Shown here piece by piece: positions 16,976 to 30,959 of a stretch of 64,000 nucleotides of DNA. The position numbers were made by a program, and so were the translations under genes. Origin of the DNA: Fulvimonas sp. R45. Lineage in GTDB: Bacteria; Pseudomonadota; Gammaproteobacteria; Xanthomonadales; Rhodanobacteraceae. A model generated the notes under the pieces. It made no database searches. It was not told where the DNA came from and saw only the letters and a program-made list of their open reading frames with translations. Within the stretch, counting starts at the first letter, position 1. The number at the start of each line of letters is the position of its first letter. The stretch is from assembly GCF_030504985.1 (NCBI RefSeq), contig NZ_JASERU010000007.1:1-64000 (forward strand), in the 5' to 3' direction.

Positions 16976-19287
16976 ACGCGCCCGGCTGGCCGGGGCTGTC
17001 GCCCACCTGGGCGAGCAGCGACAAGGACGCCGTCGGCACCGCGCTCGGCCCCGGCCGCGTCTGGTACACCGTGGGCCACGGCGTCCTCGACGAGGTGTAC
17101 TGGCCCTCGTGCAGCACGCCGCAGATCCGCGACCTCGGCTTCATCGTCGCCGGCGACGGCTTCTGGGCCGAGGTGAAGCGCGTGGGCGAGTATGCGTTGT
17201 CCACGCCCGCGCCCGACGTGCCGTTGCCGACCATCGTGCATCGCCACGAACGCTACCGGCTGGAACTGGACGTGCTGGCCGATCCGCTGCGCGACGTGGT
17301 GCTGGTCCGCTACCGGCTGGAAGGCAAGGGCCTCAGGCTCTACGCCCTGCTGGCGCCGCACCTGGACGGCTCCGGCCACGGCAACAGCGCCGAGGTGCAG
17401 CCGCACGGGCTGGCCGCGACCAAGCCCGGCGCCGCGCTGCTGCTCGCCGCCGACCGCGGCTTCAGCCGCGCCAGCGCCGGCTACGTGGGCGTTTCCGACG
17501 GCTGGCAGGACTTCCACCAGAACGGCGAGATGAGCTGGCACTACGATGCCGCGCCCAACGGCAACGTGGCCCTGCTGGGCGAGCTGGCGAGCGGCGAGGG
17601 CGTGCTGGCGCTGGGCTTCGCCGATACCGTGGAAGGCGCGCGCACGCTGGCGCTGTCCTCGCTGGCCTGCGGCTTCGAGGCCGCGCGCGAGGCCTTCGTC
17701 GCCGGCTGGCGGCGCTGGGCCGGGCACGTCGACTGCGGCGGGCTCGACCCGGTCCTGGAGCAGGCCGTGCGCCGCGCCGCGATGGTGCTGAAGTGCCACG
17801 GCGACCGCGACTTCCCCGGCGCGATGGTGGCCAGCCTCAGCGTGCCCTGGGGCAACACCCGCGACGACCCGGGCGGCTACCACCTGGTGTGGCCGCGCGA
17901 CGCGGTCGAGTCCGGCTTCGCCATGCTCGCCTGCGGCCATCACCCCGAGGCGCGCGCGCTGCTCGCCTACCTGATCGCCACCCAGCAGCCCGACGGCCAC
18001 TGGCTGCAGAACTTCTACGCCGACGGCCGCCCGTACTGGGGCGGCGTGCAGCTGGACGAGGCCGCGCTGCCGGTATTGCTGGCCGCGCGGCTGGATGAGC
18101 TGGGCGAACTGGGCGACCTGCGCCCCGAGGCCACCACGATGGTGCGCCGCGCGCTGCGCTTCGTGGCGCGCACCGGCCCGTTCAGCGCGCAGGACCGCTG
18201 GGAGGAAAACCCCGGCATCAACCCGTTCACCCTCGCCGTCGCCATCGCGGCGCTGGTCGCCGGCGCCGCGCACGGCTTCCTGGACGAGGCCGACACCGCC
18301 CACGCGCTGTCGCTGGCCGACGACTGGAATGCGCGGGTCGAATCGTGGACCTGGGCACGCGACACCGAACTGGACCGCCGGCACGGCACGCGCGGCCACT
18401 ACGTGCGCATCGCCCCGCCGGGGCAGACCGCGCAGGACGGTGACGTGGCGCTGCGCAACCGCGGCCGCGAATGCATCGCGGCCAGCGACCTGCTCGGCCT
18501 GGAATACCTCTACCTGGTGCGGATGGGCCTGCGCGCGCCGGACGACCCGCGCATCCGCGACACCACCCGCCTGGTCGACGCCGTGCTGCGCATGGACCTG
18601 CCCGCCGGCCCGTACTACCGCCGCTACAACGAGGACGGCTACGGCGAGCACGACGACGGCAGCGCCTTCGACGGCACCGGCACCGGCCGCGCCTGGCCGC
18701 TGCTCAGCGGCGAGCGCGGCCTCTACGCGCTGCTCGCCGGCAAGGACCCGAAGCCCTATCTCGACGCGATCCTCGCCTCCGCCAGCGCGGGCGGCATGTT
18801 GCCCGAGCAGGTGTGGGACGCCGCGCCGATCCCCGAGCGCAACCTGGTCCCCGGCCGCCCCAGCGGCAGCGCGATGCCGCTGGCGTGGGCGCATGCCGAG
18901 CTGGTCAAGCTGATTGCCGCGATCCGCCTCGGCCGGCCGGTGGACCGCCTGCGTGCGGTGGCCGACCGCTACGCCGCGCCGCGCGCGCCGGCAGCAACGC
19001 ATTGGCGCGAGCAGGCGCCGTGCCGCACGGTGGAGCGCGCCGGCGTCCTGCTGGTCGAGGCCGATACCCCGTTCGTGCTGCACCTGGGCTGCGACGGCTG
19101 GAAGCGCGTGGACGACCACGCCAGCCAGCCGCTCGGCTTCGGCCTGCACGGGGTGCGGCTGCCGGTGGCGGCGCTGGGCGCGCAGCGCACGCTGGAATTC
19201 ACCCGCCGCTTCCTCGATGCGCGCGGCTGGGAAGGGCGCGACTGGTCGCTGCTGCTGACGCCGCTGGCCGCGCCCCGGGATGCCTGA
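16972..19287 (+). CDS. glycoside hydrolase family 15 (glucoamylase/glucodextranase-like), cytoplasmic
   Basis: 771 residues. N-terminal beta-sandwich of glucodextranase type (residues ~1-270, VWYTVGHGVLDEVYWPSCST). Then a GH15 (alpha/alpha)6 barrel with GGYHLVWPRDAVESGF, general acid in WEENPGINPF (E411/E412) and general base E581 in PLLSGERGLY. It should release glucose from non-reducing ends of alpha-glucans; some bacterial homologues act on trehalose or isomalto-linkages. No signal peptide is present, so it works inside the cell. GTG start at 16972 overlaps the zwf stop. Free glucose would feed the kinase domain of the Pgi fusion upstream. Confidence 0.87.
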   Translation: MNAPGWPGLSPTWASSDKDAVGTALGPGRVWYTVGHGVLDEVYWPSCSTPQIRDLGFIVAGDGFWAEVKRVGEYALSTPAPDVPLPTIVHRHERYRLELDVLADPLRDVVLVRYRLEGKGLRLYALLAPHLDGSGHGNSAEVQPHGLAATKPGAALLLAADRGFSRASAGYVGVSDGWQDFHQNGEMSWHYDAAPNGNVALLGELASGEGVLALGFADTVEGARTLALSSLACGFEAAREAFVAGWRRWAGHVDCGGLDPVLEQAVRRAAMVLKCHGDRDFPGAMVASLSVPWGNTRDDPGGYHLVWPRDAVESGFAMLACGHHPEARALLAYLIATQQPDGHWLQNFYADGRPYWGGVQLDEAALPVLLAARLDELGELGDLRPEATTMVRRALRFVARTGPFSAQDRWEENPGINPFTLAVAIAALVAGAAHGFLDEADTAHALSLADDWNARVESWTWARDTELDRRHGTRGHYVRIAPPGQTAQDGDVALRNRGRECIAASDLLGLEYLYLVRMGLRAPDDPRIRDTTRLVDAVLRMDLPAGPYYRRYNEDGYGEHDDGSAFDGTGTGRAWPLLSGERGLYALLAGKDPKPYLDAILASASAGGMLPEQVWDAAPIPERNLVPGRPSGSAMPLAWAHAELVKLIAAIRLGRPVDRLRAVADRYAAPRAPAATHWREQAPCRTVERAGVLLVEADTPFVLHLGCDGWKRVDDHASQPLGFGLHGVRLPVAALGAQRTLEFTRRFLDARGWEGRDWSLLLTPLAAPRDA

Positions 19288-19305
19288 AGGCCATCACATG
19301 GACGA

Positions 19306-20073
19306 ATGGAACATGCACGCATGATTTCCCGGCTTTCTCCCCGCCCGCAGCTGCGGGTCCACGCCGATGCCGACGCGATGACCCGCGCCGCGGCCGACGC
19401 CTTCGTGGCAACGGCGCAGGCGGCGCTGGCCGCGCACGGCCGCTTCGGCGTGGCGCTGGCCGGCGGCGGCACGCCGAAGCCGCTGTACGAACTGCTGGCC
19501 GCCGCGCCGTACCGCGACCGGCTCGACTGGTCGCGCGTCGAGGTGTTCTTCGGCGACGAGCGCTGCGTGCCGCCGGACTCGCCGCGCAGCAACTACCGCA
19601 TGGCGCACGAGGCATTGCTGTCGAAAGTGCCGCTGCCACCGGCGAACGTGCACCGCCTGCGCGGCGAGGACGAACCCGCGCTGGCCGCGTTGGCCGGCGA
19701 GCAGGACCTGCGCCACGCGTTCCGCCGCGACTGGCCGCGCTTCGACCTGGTCCTGCTGGGCATCGGCGACAACGGCCACACCGCCTCGCTGTTTCCCGGC
19801 TGCGCCTGCCTGCGCGAGCGCGAACGCGCGGTCTGCGCGCAGTACGTGGAAAGCCAGCACGAATGGCGTCTCACGCTCACCCTGCCGGTGCTCGATGCGG
19901 CGGCCGCGGTCTGGCTGCTGGCCGACGGCGCCGGCAAGGCGGACGTGCTGGCGCAGGTGCTCGACGGGCCCTGGCAGCCCGACGTGCTGCCGATGCAGTA
20001 CGTGGCGCCCGCGCAGGGCGAGTACGTATGGTGGCTCGACCGGGCGGCGGCTGCACGCTTGTCGGACGCGTGA
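19306..20073 (+). CDS. pgl: 6-phosphogluconolactonase
   Basis: Hydrolyses 6-phosphogluconolactone between Zwf and Gnd. About 250 residues, glucosamine-6-phosphate-isomerase-like fold. Motifs: VALAGGGTPKPLYELL, VEVFFGDERCVP, and LLGIGDNGHTASLFPG. Two in-frame starts are possible, ATG 19306 and ATG 19321; neither has a strong ribosome site, and the GH15 stop is only 18 bases before the first. It completes the oxidative branch in this operon. Confidence 0.93.
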   Translation: MEHARMISRLSPRPQLRVHADADAMTRAAADAFVATAQAALAAHGRFGVALAGGGTPKPLYELLAAAPYRDRLDWSRVEVFFGDERCVPPDSPRSNYRMAHEALLSKVPLPPANVHRLRGEDEPALAALAGEQDLRHAFRRDWPRFDLVLLGIGDNGHTASLFPGCACLRERERAVCAQYVESQHEWRLTLTLPVLDAAAAVWLLADGAGKADVLAQVLDGPWQPDVLPMQYVAPAQGEYVWWLDRAAAARLSDA

Positions 20074-20096
20074 CCATGCCCGGCATGCGCGCTTTT

Positions 20097-20284
20097 CCCC
20101 CTCTCCCCTCCGGGGAGAGGGCCGGGGTGAGGGGCCGCTCTTGCGGTTGCCTCCATTCCGCCGCCGCGCACAGCCCCTCTCCCGTCGGGAGAGGGGTTGG
20201 GGTGAGGGTTCGGCAACGCCATGACGCCTCGCTCCGCGCGAACCCTCACCCGCCTGCCGGCACCCTCTCCCGGAGGGAGGGGGA
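20097..20284 (+). repeat. three REP-like palindromic units between pgl and the GT gene
   Basis: Units at about 20097-20140, 20172-20213 and 20243-20284, each with stem CCTCTCCC-loop-GGGAGAGG and a GGGGTGAGGG foot. The third is inverted relative to the first two. The same unit recurs near 42391, 42490, 48661, 48737, 53388, 53481, 54305 and 54368. No gene lies in this 262-base gap; the next start (TTG, 20336) has its GGAG just after the repeats. Confidence 0.75.
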
Positions 20285-20335
20285 TTCGTCCGGCAGCGCT
20301 TTCGCATCATTTGCGCCGTACCGCGGAGACCGGCA

Positions 20336-21625
20336 TTGACCCGCCACGCTCCCCTGCGCGTGCTGATGCTCGGCTGGGAATACCCGCCGCGCTTCGTCGG
20401 CGGCCTGGGCAAGGCCAGCCAGGGCATCGCGCGCGGGCTGGCCGACCTCGGCGCGGAGGTGCTGTTCGTGCTGCCGCGGTTCCGCGCGGCGCAGGGCGAG
20501 ACGCGGCTGCGCGTCAGCGGCGCGCGCGAGTGGCTGCTCGAGCATCGGGTGTCGGCGCCGGTGGAAACCATCCGGCGATCGCCGCGCTGGCTCGACGTGG
20601 CGTCGTCGCTGCGGCCGTACGCGCGGCCGGCACCGGAGCCTGTGCGCGGTGGCGGCGCCGATGCGCATGGCGACGCTTCCGCGCTGTATGGCAGCGACCT
20701 CGGCCGCGAGGTGATGCGTTTCGCCGCCCGCGTGGCGGCAATCGCCGGACGCACGCGCGCCGACCTGGTCCATGCGCACGACTGGATGACCTTTCCCGCC
20801 GCTATCGCCGCCGCCGACCGGCATGGCCTGCCGCTGTTCCTGCACGTGCATTCCACCGAATACGACCGCAGCGGCGAGGGCGCCGACCCGGGCATCGCGG
20901 CGATCGAGCGCATGGCCTGCGAACGCGCCGACCGCGTGTTCGCGGTGAGCGACTACACGCGCGGCGTGCTGGTCTCGCGCTATGGCGTCGACCCGGCCAA
21001 GGTCGGCGTGGTCTACAACGCGCCGGATGCCGACGACCTGCCGCCGGCGCTGCCGTTCGACGCCGGTCCGCGCCAGCCGTGGGTGGTGTTCCTGGGCCGG
21101 CTCACCTTCCAGAAGGGGCCGGACCATTTCCTGCGCGCGGCGGCCGGGGTGGCGCGGCTGGATCCGGCCGCGCGCTTCCTGGTCTGCGGCAGCGGCGACA
21201 TGCTCGACGCGCTGAAGGCGCAGGCGCATGACCTGGGCATCGCCGGCAAGGTGGACTTCCGCGGCTTCCTCGCGCCTGGCGCGGTGGACCGGCTGCTGGC
21301 GCGCTCGAGCCTGCTGGTGATGCCCAGCGTGTCCGAGCCGTTCGGGCTGGTGGCGCTGGAGGCGCTGCGCGCGGGCACGCCAGTGGTGCTGTCGCGGCAG
21401 TCCGGCGTGCGCGAGGTGCTGGGGCACAGCCTGCAGGTGGATTTCTGGGACCACGGGAAGCTGGCCGACCAGATCCTCGCCGTGCTGCGCCTGCCGGTGC
21501 TGGCGCGGCAGCTGGTGGAGGAGGGCCGGGCGCAGCTGGCGCGGCTGTCGTGGGACGAGTCGGCGCAGCGCATCGCCGAGGCCTACCGGCAGGCGGCCGG
21601 CCTCGACGTGGCCGCACGCGCATGA
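20336..21625 (+). CDS. glycogen/starch synthase-like glycosyltransferase (GT4/GT5 type)
   Basis: 429 residues with a GT-B fold. The N-terminus RVLMLGWEYPPRFVGGLGKA is the substrate-binding lobe seen in glycogen synthases and related archaeal enzymes. DLVHAHDWMTFPAAIAA follows. The C-terminal donor site has VVFLGRLTFQKGPDHFLRA and the E-X7-E motif (SEPFGLVALEAL). It would transfer glucose from a nucleotide sugar to an alpha-glucan, but other acceptors are possible. The start is TTG at 20336 with GGAG about ten bases upstream. It overlaps the GH57 gene by four bases, so the two act together. Confidence 0.8.
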   Translation: MTRHAPLRVLMLGWEYPPRFVGGLGKASQGIARGLADLGAEVLFVLPRFRAAQGETRLRVSGAREWLLEHRVSAPVETIRRSPRWLDVASSLRPYARPAPEPVRGGGADAHGDASALYGSDLGREVMRFAARVAAIAGRTRADLVHAHDWMTFPAAIAAADRHGLPLFLHVHSTEYDRSGEGADPGIAAIERMACERADRVFAVSDYTRGVLVSRYGVDPAKVGVVYNAPDADDLPPALPFDAGPRQPWVVFLGRLTFQKGPDHFLRAAAGVARLDPAARFLVCGSGDMLDALKAQAHDLGIAGKVDFRGFLAPGAVDRLLARSSLLVMPSVSEPFGLVALEALRAGTPVVLSRQSGVREVLGHSLQVDFWDHGKLADQILAVLRLPVLARQLVEEGRAQLARLSWDESAQRIAEAYRQAAGLDVAARA

Positions 21626-22866
21626 GCCTGGATGTCTGCTTCTACTTCCAGGTGCACCAGCCGTGGCGGCTGCGGCGCTATCCGTTCCGCGACGTGGGCC
21701 ATCGCCACGACTACTTCGACCGGGAGGAAAACGCGCGCATCCTGCGCCGCGTGGCCGGGAAGTGCTACCTGCCGATGAACGCGTTGCTGCTGGAGCTGAT
21801 CCAGCGGCACCGCCCGCACTTCCGCGTGAGCTTCTCGATCACCGCCACCGCGCTGGAACAGATGGCCGCGTTCGCGCCGGAAGTGCTGGCCTCGTTCCGC
21901 CGCCTGCTCGCCACCGGCGCGGTGGAACTGCTGGCGGAGACCTCGCACCACAGCCTTGCCGCGCTGTACAGCCCGCGCGAGTTCGCCGCACAGGTGCGCC
22001 ACCACCGCGCGGTGTGCCGGCGCCTGCTGGGCGAGCCGGGGCGGGTGTTCCGCAATACCGAGCTGATCGTCAGCGACGCGGTGGCCGCGCAGGTGGCGGC
22101 GCTGGGCTACGGCGGCCTGTGCCTGGAAGGCGCCGACCGCCTGTTCGATTGGCGCAACGTGGCCGCGCCGTACCGCTACGCCGCGGCGCCGTCGCTGGTC
22201 GCCCTGCCGCGGCATTACCGGCTCAGCGACGACATCGCGTTCCGCTTCTCCGACCGGCGCTGGGCCGCGTGGCCGCTCGGCGTGGAACGCTACGCCGACT
22301 GGCTGCAGGGCGAAGCGGTCGCGCTGCCGCCGGAGGCGAATGGCCGCGGCTTCCTCGGCCTGTTCATGGACTACGAGACCTTCGGCGAGCACCAGTGGGC
22401 CGACACCGGCATCTTCGATTTCATGCGCGCGCTGCCGGGAGAATTGCTGAAGCGCGGCGGCTTCCGCTTCGTCACGCCGTCGGAAGCGCTGGCGCGCGTG
22501 CCGCCGGACGCCGCCACCCTGGCGTTGCCCACACCGGTATCATGGGCCGACCTGGAACGCGACACCTCGGCCTGGGACGGCAACGCGATCCAGCGCGCGG
22601 CGCTGGCCGAGGCGTTCGCGCTGGAGCCGTACGTGCGCCACCACCACGCGCGCCACGCGAACGAAGCCGCGCAGGTGCTGGAGGACTGGCGCCGCCTGCT
22701 CACCAGCGATCACGCCTACTACATGTCCACCAAGCACTGGTCCGACGGCGACGTGCACCAGTACTTCAGCCCGTTCGAGTCGCCCTACGACGCCTGCATC
22801 AACTACATGAACGTACTGGCCGACCTGGCGCAGCGGGTGGGCGCGCCGGCGCCGCGACCGGTGTAG
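21622..22866 (+). CDS. glycoside hydrolase family 57 (alpha-amylase/branching-type)
   Basis: 414 residues. Retaining GH57 features: N-terminal [14 protein letters not shown], nucleophile E147 in [10 protein letters not shown], and acid/base D250 in [12 protein letters not shown]. Family members hydrolyse or branch alpha-1,4-glucans. No signal peptide is visible, so it is cytoplasmic. The start overlaps the stop of the glycosyltransferase. The GT/GH57 pair with a GH15 in the same operon parallels the methanogen cluster of glycogen synthase, glucoamylase and alpha-amylase genes (MJ1606, MJ1610, MJ1611). Confidence 0.87.
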   Translation: MSLDVCFYFQVHQPWRLRRYPFRDVGHRHDYFDREENARILRRVAGKCYLPMNALLLELIQRHRPHFRVSFSITATALEQMAAFAPEVLASFRRLLATGAVELLAETSHHSLAALYSPREFAAQVRHHRAVCRRLLGEPGRVFRNTELIVSDAVAAQVAALGYGGLCLEGADRLFDWRNVAAPYRYAAAPSLVALPRHYRLSDDIAFRFSDRRWAAWPLGVERYADWLQGEAVALPPEANGRGFLGLFMDYETFGEHQWADTGIFDFMRALPGELLKRGGFRFVTPSEALARVPPDAATLALPTPVSWADLERDTSAWDGNAIQRAALAEAFALEPYVRHHHARHANEAAQVLEDWRRLLTSDHAYYMSTKHWSDGDVHQYFSPFESPYDACINYMNVLADLAQRVGAPAPRPV

Positions 22867-22900
22867 GCGCCGGCCTGCCGCGAGCGCTTACAATGCGGTC

Positions 22901-23263
22901 ATGCACATCTTCAAGGTTTTCCAGATCGAGGCGGCGCACCGCCTGCCCAACGTGCCGCCGGGGCACAAATGCGCCCGGTTGCACGGCCACTCGTTCCGCA
23001 TCGAGATCCATCTCGCCGGCGAACCCGATCCGCAATTGGGCTGGGTGATGGACTTCGGCGACGTGAAAGCCGCCTTTGCGCCGCTGTTCGAACGGCTCGA
23101 CCACCACTACCTCAACGACATCGAAGGCCTGGAGAACCCCACCAGCGAGATGCTGGCGCGCTGGATCTGGCAGCGCCTGGCCCCCGTCCTGCCGGCGCTG
23201 GACGAGGTGGTGGTGCACGAGACCTGCACCTCGGGCGCCCGCTGCTCGCGCGACAGCTTTTGA
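22901..23263 (+). CDS. queD: 6-carboxytetrahydropterin synthase QueD (PTPS family)
   Basis: Converts dihydroneopterin triphosphate to 6-carboxytetrahydropterin in queuosine/7-deazaguanine synthesis. 120 residues. Zinc ligands H13 (EAAHRLP), H28 and H30 (RLHGHSF) and catalytic C24 ([10 protein letters not shown]) are present; the C-terminal [12 protein letters not shown] fits the pterin-binding Glu region. It follows the GH57 gene by 34 bases but has no functional link to it. Confidence 0.93.
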   Translation: MHIFKVFQIEAAHRLPNVPPGHKCARLHGHSFRIEIHLAGEPDPQLGWVMDFGDVKAAFAPLFERLDHHYLNDIEGLENPTSEMLARWIWQRLAPVLPALDEVVVHETCTSGARCSRDSF

Positions 23264-23418
23264 CGCGGCGCATCAGCCTGGGTGCTTTTCATAACTTGTT
23301 GAAACACGGCCTGTAACAAGCCTGTCTTGCCTCGTTCAGAAAAAATATATTGCATCGCACAAAAACCCTTGCTAGGCTTTGTCCTACTCCTAGACATCCC
23401 TCGCGGGGGACCCAAGCC

Positions 23419-23808
23419 ATGACACAGCAACTGAACACCCAGGCCTTTGCCTACGCCCGCCAGTTCGCCGACCACGCCTTCAAGGCGCAGGCGGTGGCCC
23501 TGAAGGGCTTCGAGGAAGTGGCCGGCCTGCAGTTCAAGGCCTTCGAGCAGCAGGCGCGCAGCGCCGCCGACTTCGTCGCCCAGGCGGCCGAGGTGCGCGA
23601 CCTGGAGGCCCTGCGCGGCCTGTGGGAAAAGGGCGCCAACCTGAGCCGCGACCATGCCGAGCAGGCGGTGAGCGTGGGCCGCGAGATCTTCGCGGTGACC
23701 CAGAAGACCGCCGAGTCGCTGGGCGCGCTGGCGCAGGCGCAGCAGCAGGCGGCCAGCGACGCCGTGGCCGCGCCGGCGGCCACCGCCAAGAAGGCCGCCG
23801 CCAAGTAA
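23419..23808 (+). CDS. phasin family protein
   Basis: 129-residue, alanine-rich, all-helical protein (QAFAYARQFADHAFKAQAVA, then EQQARSAADFVAQ). It ends in a lysine/alanine tail (ATAKKAAAK) like polyhydroxyalkanoate granule phasins and DNA-binding phasin-like proteins. It would coat PHA granules, but no pha genes are in the window. Start 23419 has GGGGGA eight bases upstream. The 155-base upstream gap is unusually AT-rich (AAAAAATATATTG) and probably holds its own promoter. Confidence 0.8.
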   Translation: MTQQLNTQAFAYARQFADHAFKAQAVALKGFEEVAGLQFKAFEQQARSAADFVAQAAEVRDLEALRGLWEKGANLSRDHAEQAVSVGREIFAVTQKTAESLGALAQAQQQAASDAVAAPAATAKKAAAK

Positions 23809-23855
23809 GCACTTCATCTTCATCGATCGCGACTCTCCCCTTGCGCGATATCCCC

Positions 23856-23887
23856 CGGGCCGGACGCCTTGTCCGGCCCGTTTTTTA
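23856..23887 (+). terminator. rho-independent terminator after the phasin gene
   Basis: Ten-base stem CGGGCCGGAC / GTCCGGCCCG with loop GCCTT, followed directly by TTTTTT. It separates the phasin gene from the ATP synthase operon. Confidence 0.93.
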
Positions 23888-24020
23888 TGGGCGATGGGAT
23901 ACGTGCCGCAGTGCGGCCAGCTTGCCGCAAGAAAAGGCGCACTGATATACTTCCGCAGATTGAATCGTAGCCCGTGGCCTGGTTGAAACTGCCTGGTGCG
24001 AACCGCGCGGAAACCTCTAC

Positions 24021-24386
24021 GTGCTCAACAGTCTAGCTTCCGGTCGTCGTCTCGCGCTGCGCATGCTGCTCTGGCAGCTGGCCGTGGCGTTGCTGGCTGG
24101 CCTGGCCTTTCTGGCGTGGGGGCGCCGCGAGGCGCTGGCCGCCGCTGCGGGCGCGGCGATCGTGGCGGCGGGTACCGCGCTGATGTCGGCGCGGGCCTTC
24201 AGCGGACTGGCCGGGGGCAGCATCGCGCTTGCGCATCTGCTCACCGGGATGATTCTCAAGTGGATCGTGATCCTCGGAGGGTTGGTCGCGATCCTGGTTC
24301 AATGCAAATTGCCGCCGCTGGCCGCCATCACGGGGCTGGTGGCAGCCTACGCGGTCAATCTGGCGGCACTCAGATTCAAGGGTTGA
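24021..24386 (+). CDS. atpI: ATP synthase subunit I (AtpI)
   Basis: 121 residues with four membrane helices (MLLWQLAVALLAGLAFLAWG; AAAAGAAIVAAGTALMSARA; HLLTGMILKWIVILGGLVAIL; AAITGLVAAYAVNLAAL). AtpI assists c-ring assembly and Mg2+ supply. GTG start at 24021. First gene of the operon, three bases before atpB. Confidence 0.85.
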   Translation: MLNSLASGRRLALRMLLWQLAVALLAGLAFLAWGRREALAAAAGAAIVAAGTALMSARAFSGLAGGSIALAHLLTGMILKWIVILGGLVAILVQCKLPPLAAITGLVAAYAVNLAALRFKG

Positions 24387-25541
<1,155 letters not shown>

Positions 25542-25617
25542 CCGGTCGCTGCAACACACCCGGCGTGGGCGATCGCGCCCACGCCATCCGTAATCCGCAT
25601 GCACAGGTAACGCAGCG

Positions 25618-26088
25618 ATGGAATTCAACGCGACCCTGATTGGCGAAATGATCTCGTTCGCCATCCTGATCTGGATCTGTGTCCAGTTCATCTGGCCGCA
25701 CATCAACAAGGCCATCGAAGAGCGTCAGCTGAAGATCGCCGAGGGCCTGGGCGCCGCCGAGCGCGCGCATGCCGAGCTGAAGGACGCCGACGCCAAGGTG
25801 GCGGACGAGATCCGCAAGGCGCGCCAGCAGGCGTCCGAGATCATCGACAAGGCGCAGCAGCAGGCCAACCAGATTCTCGACAAGGCCCGCGTCGACGCGG
25901 TGGCCGAAGTCGATCGCCAGAAGGCGATGGCGCAGGACGAGATCGCCTCGATGGCGCAGCGCGCCCGCGAGGAACTGCGTGAGCGCGTGGGCGCGCTGGC
26001 CGTGCAGGGCGCCAGCAAGATCGTGCAGCGCGAGATCGATCCGGCGGCGCACAAGGCGCTGCTCGACCAGCTCGCCGCCGAGGTCTGA
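25618..26088 (+). CDS. atpF: F0F1 ATP synthase subunit b
   Basis: 156 residues. N-terminal membrane helix ([19 protein letters not shown]) and a long charged coiled coil ([20 protein letters not shown]) forming the peripheral stalk. Length equals E. coli AtpF (156). Confidence 0.96.
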   Translation: MEFNATLIGEMISFAILIWICVQFIWPHINKAIEERQLKIAEGLGAAERAHAELKDADAKVADEIRKARQQASEIIDKAQQQANQILDKARVDAVAEVDRQKAMAQDEIASMAQRAREELRERVGALAVQGASKIVQREIDPAAHKALLDQLAAEV

Positions 26089-26091
26089 TCC

Positions 26092-26625
26092 ATGGCGCAA
26101 TCGATCACTCTCGCACGTCCGTACGCACGCGCCGCCTTCGAGGCGGCGCGCGACGGCGGCGCGCTGGCGGCCTGGTCGCAGGCGCTGGCCTTCGCCGCCG
26201 CGGTGGCGAAGGATCCGCGCGTGGCCGTGCTCGGCAACGACCCGCGCGTGCTGCCGGCGCAGCTGGTGGCGCTGCACCTGCCCGAGGGCATGACTGCCGA
26301 CGCGCCGTTCGCCCGCTTCCTGGGCGAGCTGGCCGAGCATCGCCGCATGGCGCTGCTGCCGGAGGTGGCCGGACTGTACGAGCAGTACCGCCGGGAGTCC
26401 GAGTCGCAGCTGCTGGTCAAGGTGACCAGCGCGATGGCGCTGGATGCGGCCCAGGCCGAACAGCTCAAGGCCTCGCTGAAGCGCCGCTTCAAGCGCGAGA
26501 TCGAGCTGCAGACGGCGGTCGATCCGGCGCTGCTCGCCGGCGTGGTGATCGATACCGGCAGCGAAGTGATCGACGGCTCCGCGCGCGGGCGCTTGCAGCG
26601 CCTGGCCGGGGCATTGAGTGCATAA
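26092..26625 (+). CDS. atpH: F0F1 ATP synthase subunit delta
   Basis: 177 residues linking the peripheral stalk to F1. N-terminal helical domain starts SITLARPYARAAFEAARDGG; the C-terminal signature KREIELQTAVDPALLAGVVI and GSEVIDGSARGRLQRL are typical. Three bases after atpF. Confidence 0.95.
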   Translation: MAQSITLARPYARAAFEAARDGGALAAWSQALAFAAAVAKDPRVAVLGNDPRVLPAQLVALHLPEGMTADAPFARFLGELAEHRRMALLPEVAGLYEQYRRESESQLLVKVTSAMALDAAQAEQLKASLKRRFKREIELQTAVDPALLAGVVIDTGSEVIDGSARGRLQRLAGALSA

Positions 26626-26630
26626 GTAGA

Positions 26631-26648
26631 CGCGAAACCCGTTTCGCG
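26631..26648 (+). other. perfect hairpin in the atpH-atpA gap
   Basis: CGCGAAAC-CC-GTTTCGCG, an 8-2-8 inverted repeat six bases after the atpH stop, without a T tract. It could set the 3' end of a processed atpBEFH message. A second GC-rich palindrome (GGCCGG...CCGGGGCCGG) follows around 26655. Confidence 0.6.
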
Positions 26649-26754
26649 AGAGCAAGGCCGGTCCCCGGGGCCGGATGCCCGGAAAGACATACGCGAAGTC
26701 CATGCCGGACTCCCAAGAGAAAGCGACGCGTTTTCAAATTTCAGGATAACGACC

Positions 26755-28305
<1,551 letters not shown>

Positions 28306-28427
28306 ACCAGCCCGGGAGCAGGGAACGGGAAACAGGGAGCATGCGGGTAGCGGCAAGCCCGGCCCGGCCTTCACGATCCCCGTTCCCCAGTCCCCGTTCC
28401 CCCGAGCGAGCATAGCGAGCGAGACCC
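28306..28427 (+). repeat. GGGAACGGG palindromic repeat in the atpA-atpG gap
   Basis: The 122-base gap holds GGGAGCAGGGAACGGG and, 50 bases later, opposite-strand copies CCCCGTTCCCC-AGT-CCCCGTTCCCCC, able to form a large imperfect hairpin. Such GGGAACGGGGA repeats are dispersed in xanthomonads. The end carries the ribosome site region before the atpG ATG. Confidence 0.6.
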
Positions 28428-29345
28428 ATGGCAAGCGGACGCGAAATCAAAACCAAGATCAAGAGCACGCAGAACATGCGCAAGGTGACGCGCGCGCTCG
28501 AAATGGTCTCGGCCTCGAAGATCCGCAAGGCGCAGGAGCTGATGCGCGCCTCGCGCCCGTACGCGCGCGCCATGCGCAAGGTGATCGCGCACGTGGCCCA
28601 GGCCAGCACCGACTTCAGCCATCCGTTCCTGGTCGAGCGCGGGAACGTGGCGCGGGTCGGCTACATCGTGGTCTCCACCGACCGCGGCCTGTGCGGCGGC
28701 CTCAACTCCAACCTGTTCCGCCGCCTGCTGGTGCAGATCCGCGAGTGGCAGGACAAGGGCGTGCAGGTCGACGTGGTGGCGGTCGGCCAGAAGGCCGTGC
28801 AGTTCTTCCGCCGCCTCCGGGGCGTGAACCTGGTCGGCAGCGTCACCCACCTGGGCGACCGGCCGAAGCTGGAGCAGCTGGTCGGCGTGATCAAGGTGGT
28901 GCTGGACGCCTACAGCGCCAACGGCCTGGACCGCGTGTTCCTGGCCTACAACGACTTCGTCAACACGATGACGCAGAAGCCGTCGGTCGACGCGCTGCTG
29001 CCGCTGCCGCTGGTGGCGGCGGAGCTGGAGGCACACCAGGCGGCCGGCGAATCGGCCTACGCCGGCGTGAAGCTGGAGCAGGCGCACGACTGGGACTACC
29101 TGTACGAGCCCGACGCGCAGACCGTGCTGGAGCACGTGCTCGGCCGCTACATCGAATCGGTGGTGTACCAGGGCGTGCTGGAGAACCTCGCCAGCGAGCA
29201 CGCGGCGCGCATGGTGGCGATGAAGGCCGCCTCGGACAATGCCAGCAAGGTGATCGACACCCTGACGTTGAGCTACAACAAGGCGCGCCAGGCGGCGATC
29301 ACGCAGGAAATCTCGGAGATCGTCGGTGGCGCGGCGGCGGTTTGA
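28428..29345 (+). CDS. atpG: F0F1 ATP synthase subunit gamma
   Basis: 305 residues, the central rotor shaft. N-terminal coiled coil [32 protein letters not shown], central [16 protein letters not shown], and C-terminal helix [27 protein letters not shown]. About 15-18 residues longer than the E. coli subunit. Confidence 0.96.
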   Translation: MASGREIKTKIKSTQNMRKVTRALEMVSASKIRKAQELMRASRPYARAMRKVIAHVAQASTDFSHPFLVERGNVARVGYIVVSTDRGLCGGLNSNLFRRLLVQIREWQDKGVQVDVVAVGQKAVQFFRRLRGVNLVGSVTHLGDRPKLEQLVGVIKVVLDAYSANGLDRVFLAYNDFVNTMTQKPSVDALLPLPLVAAELEAHQAAGESAYAGVKLEQAHDWDYLYEPDAQTVLEHVLGRYIESVVYQGVLENLASEHAARMVAMKAASDNASKVIDTLTLSYNKARQAAITQEISEIVGGAAAV

Positions 29346-29365
29346 AGGTCGCGATGTTTATCTAG

Positions 29366-30920
<1,555 letters not shown>

Positions 30921-30959
30921 GCCGTCTCCCGCACCCCGCCGAGCCCGAGAGAGAGAACC

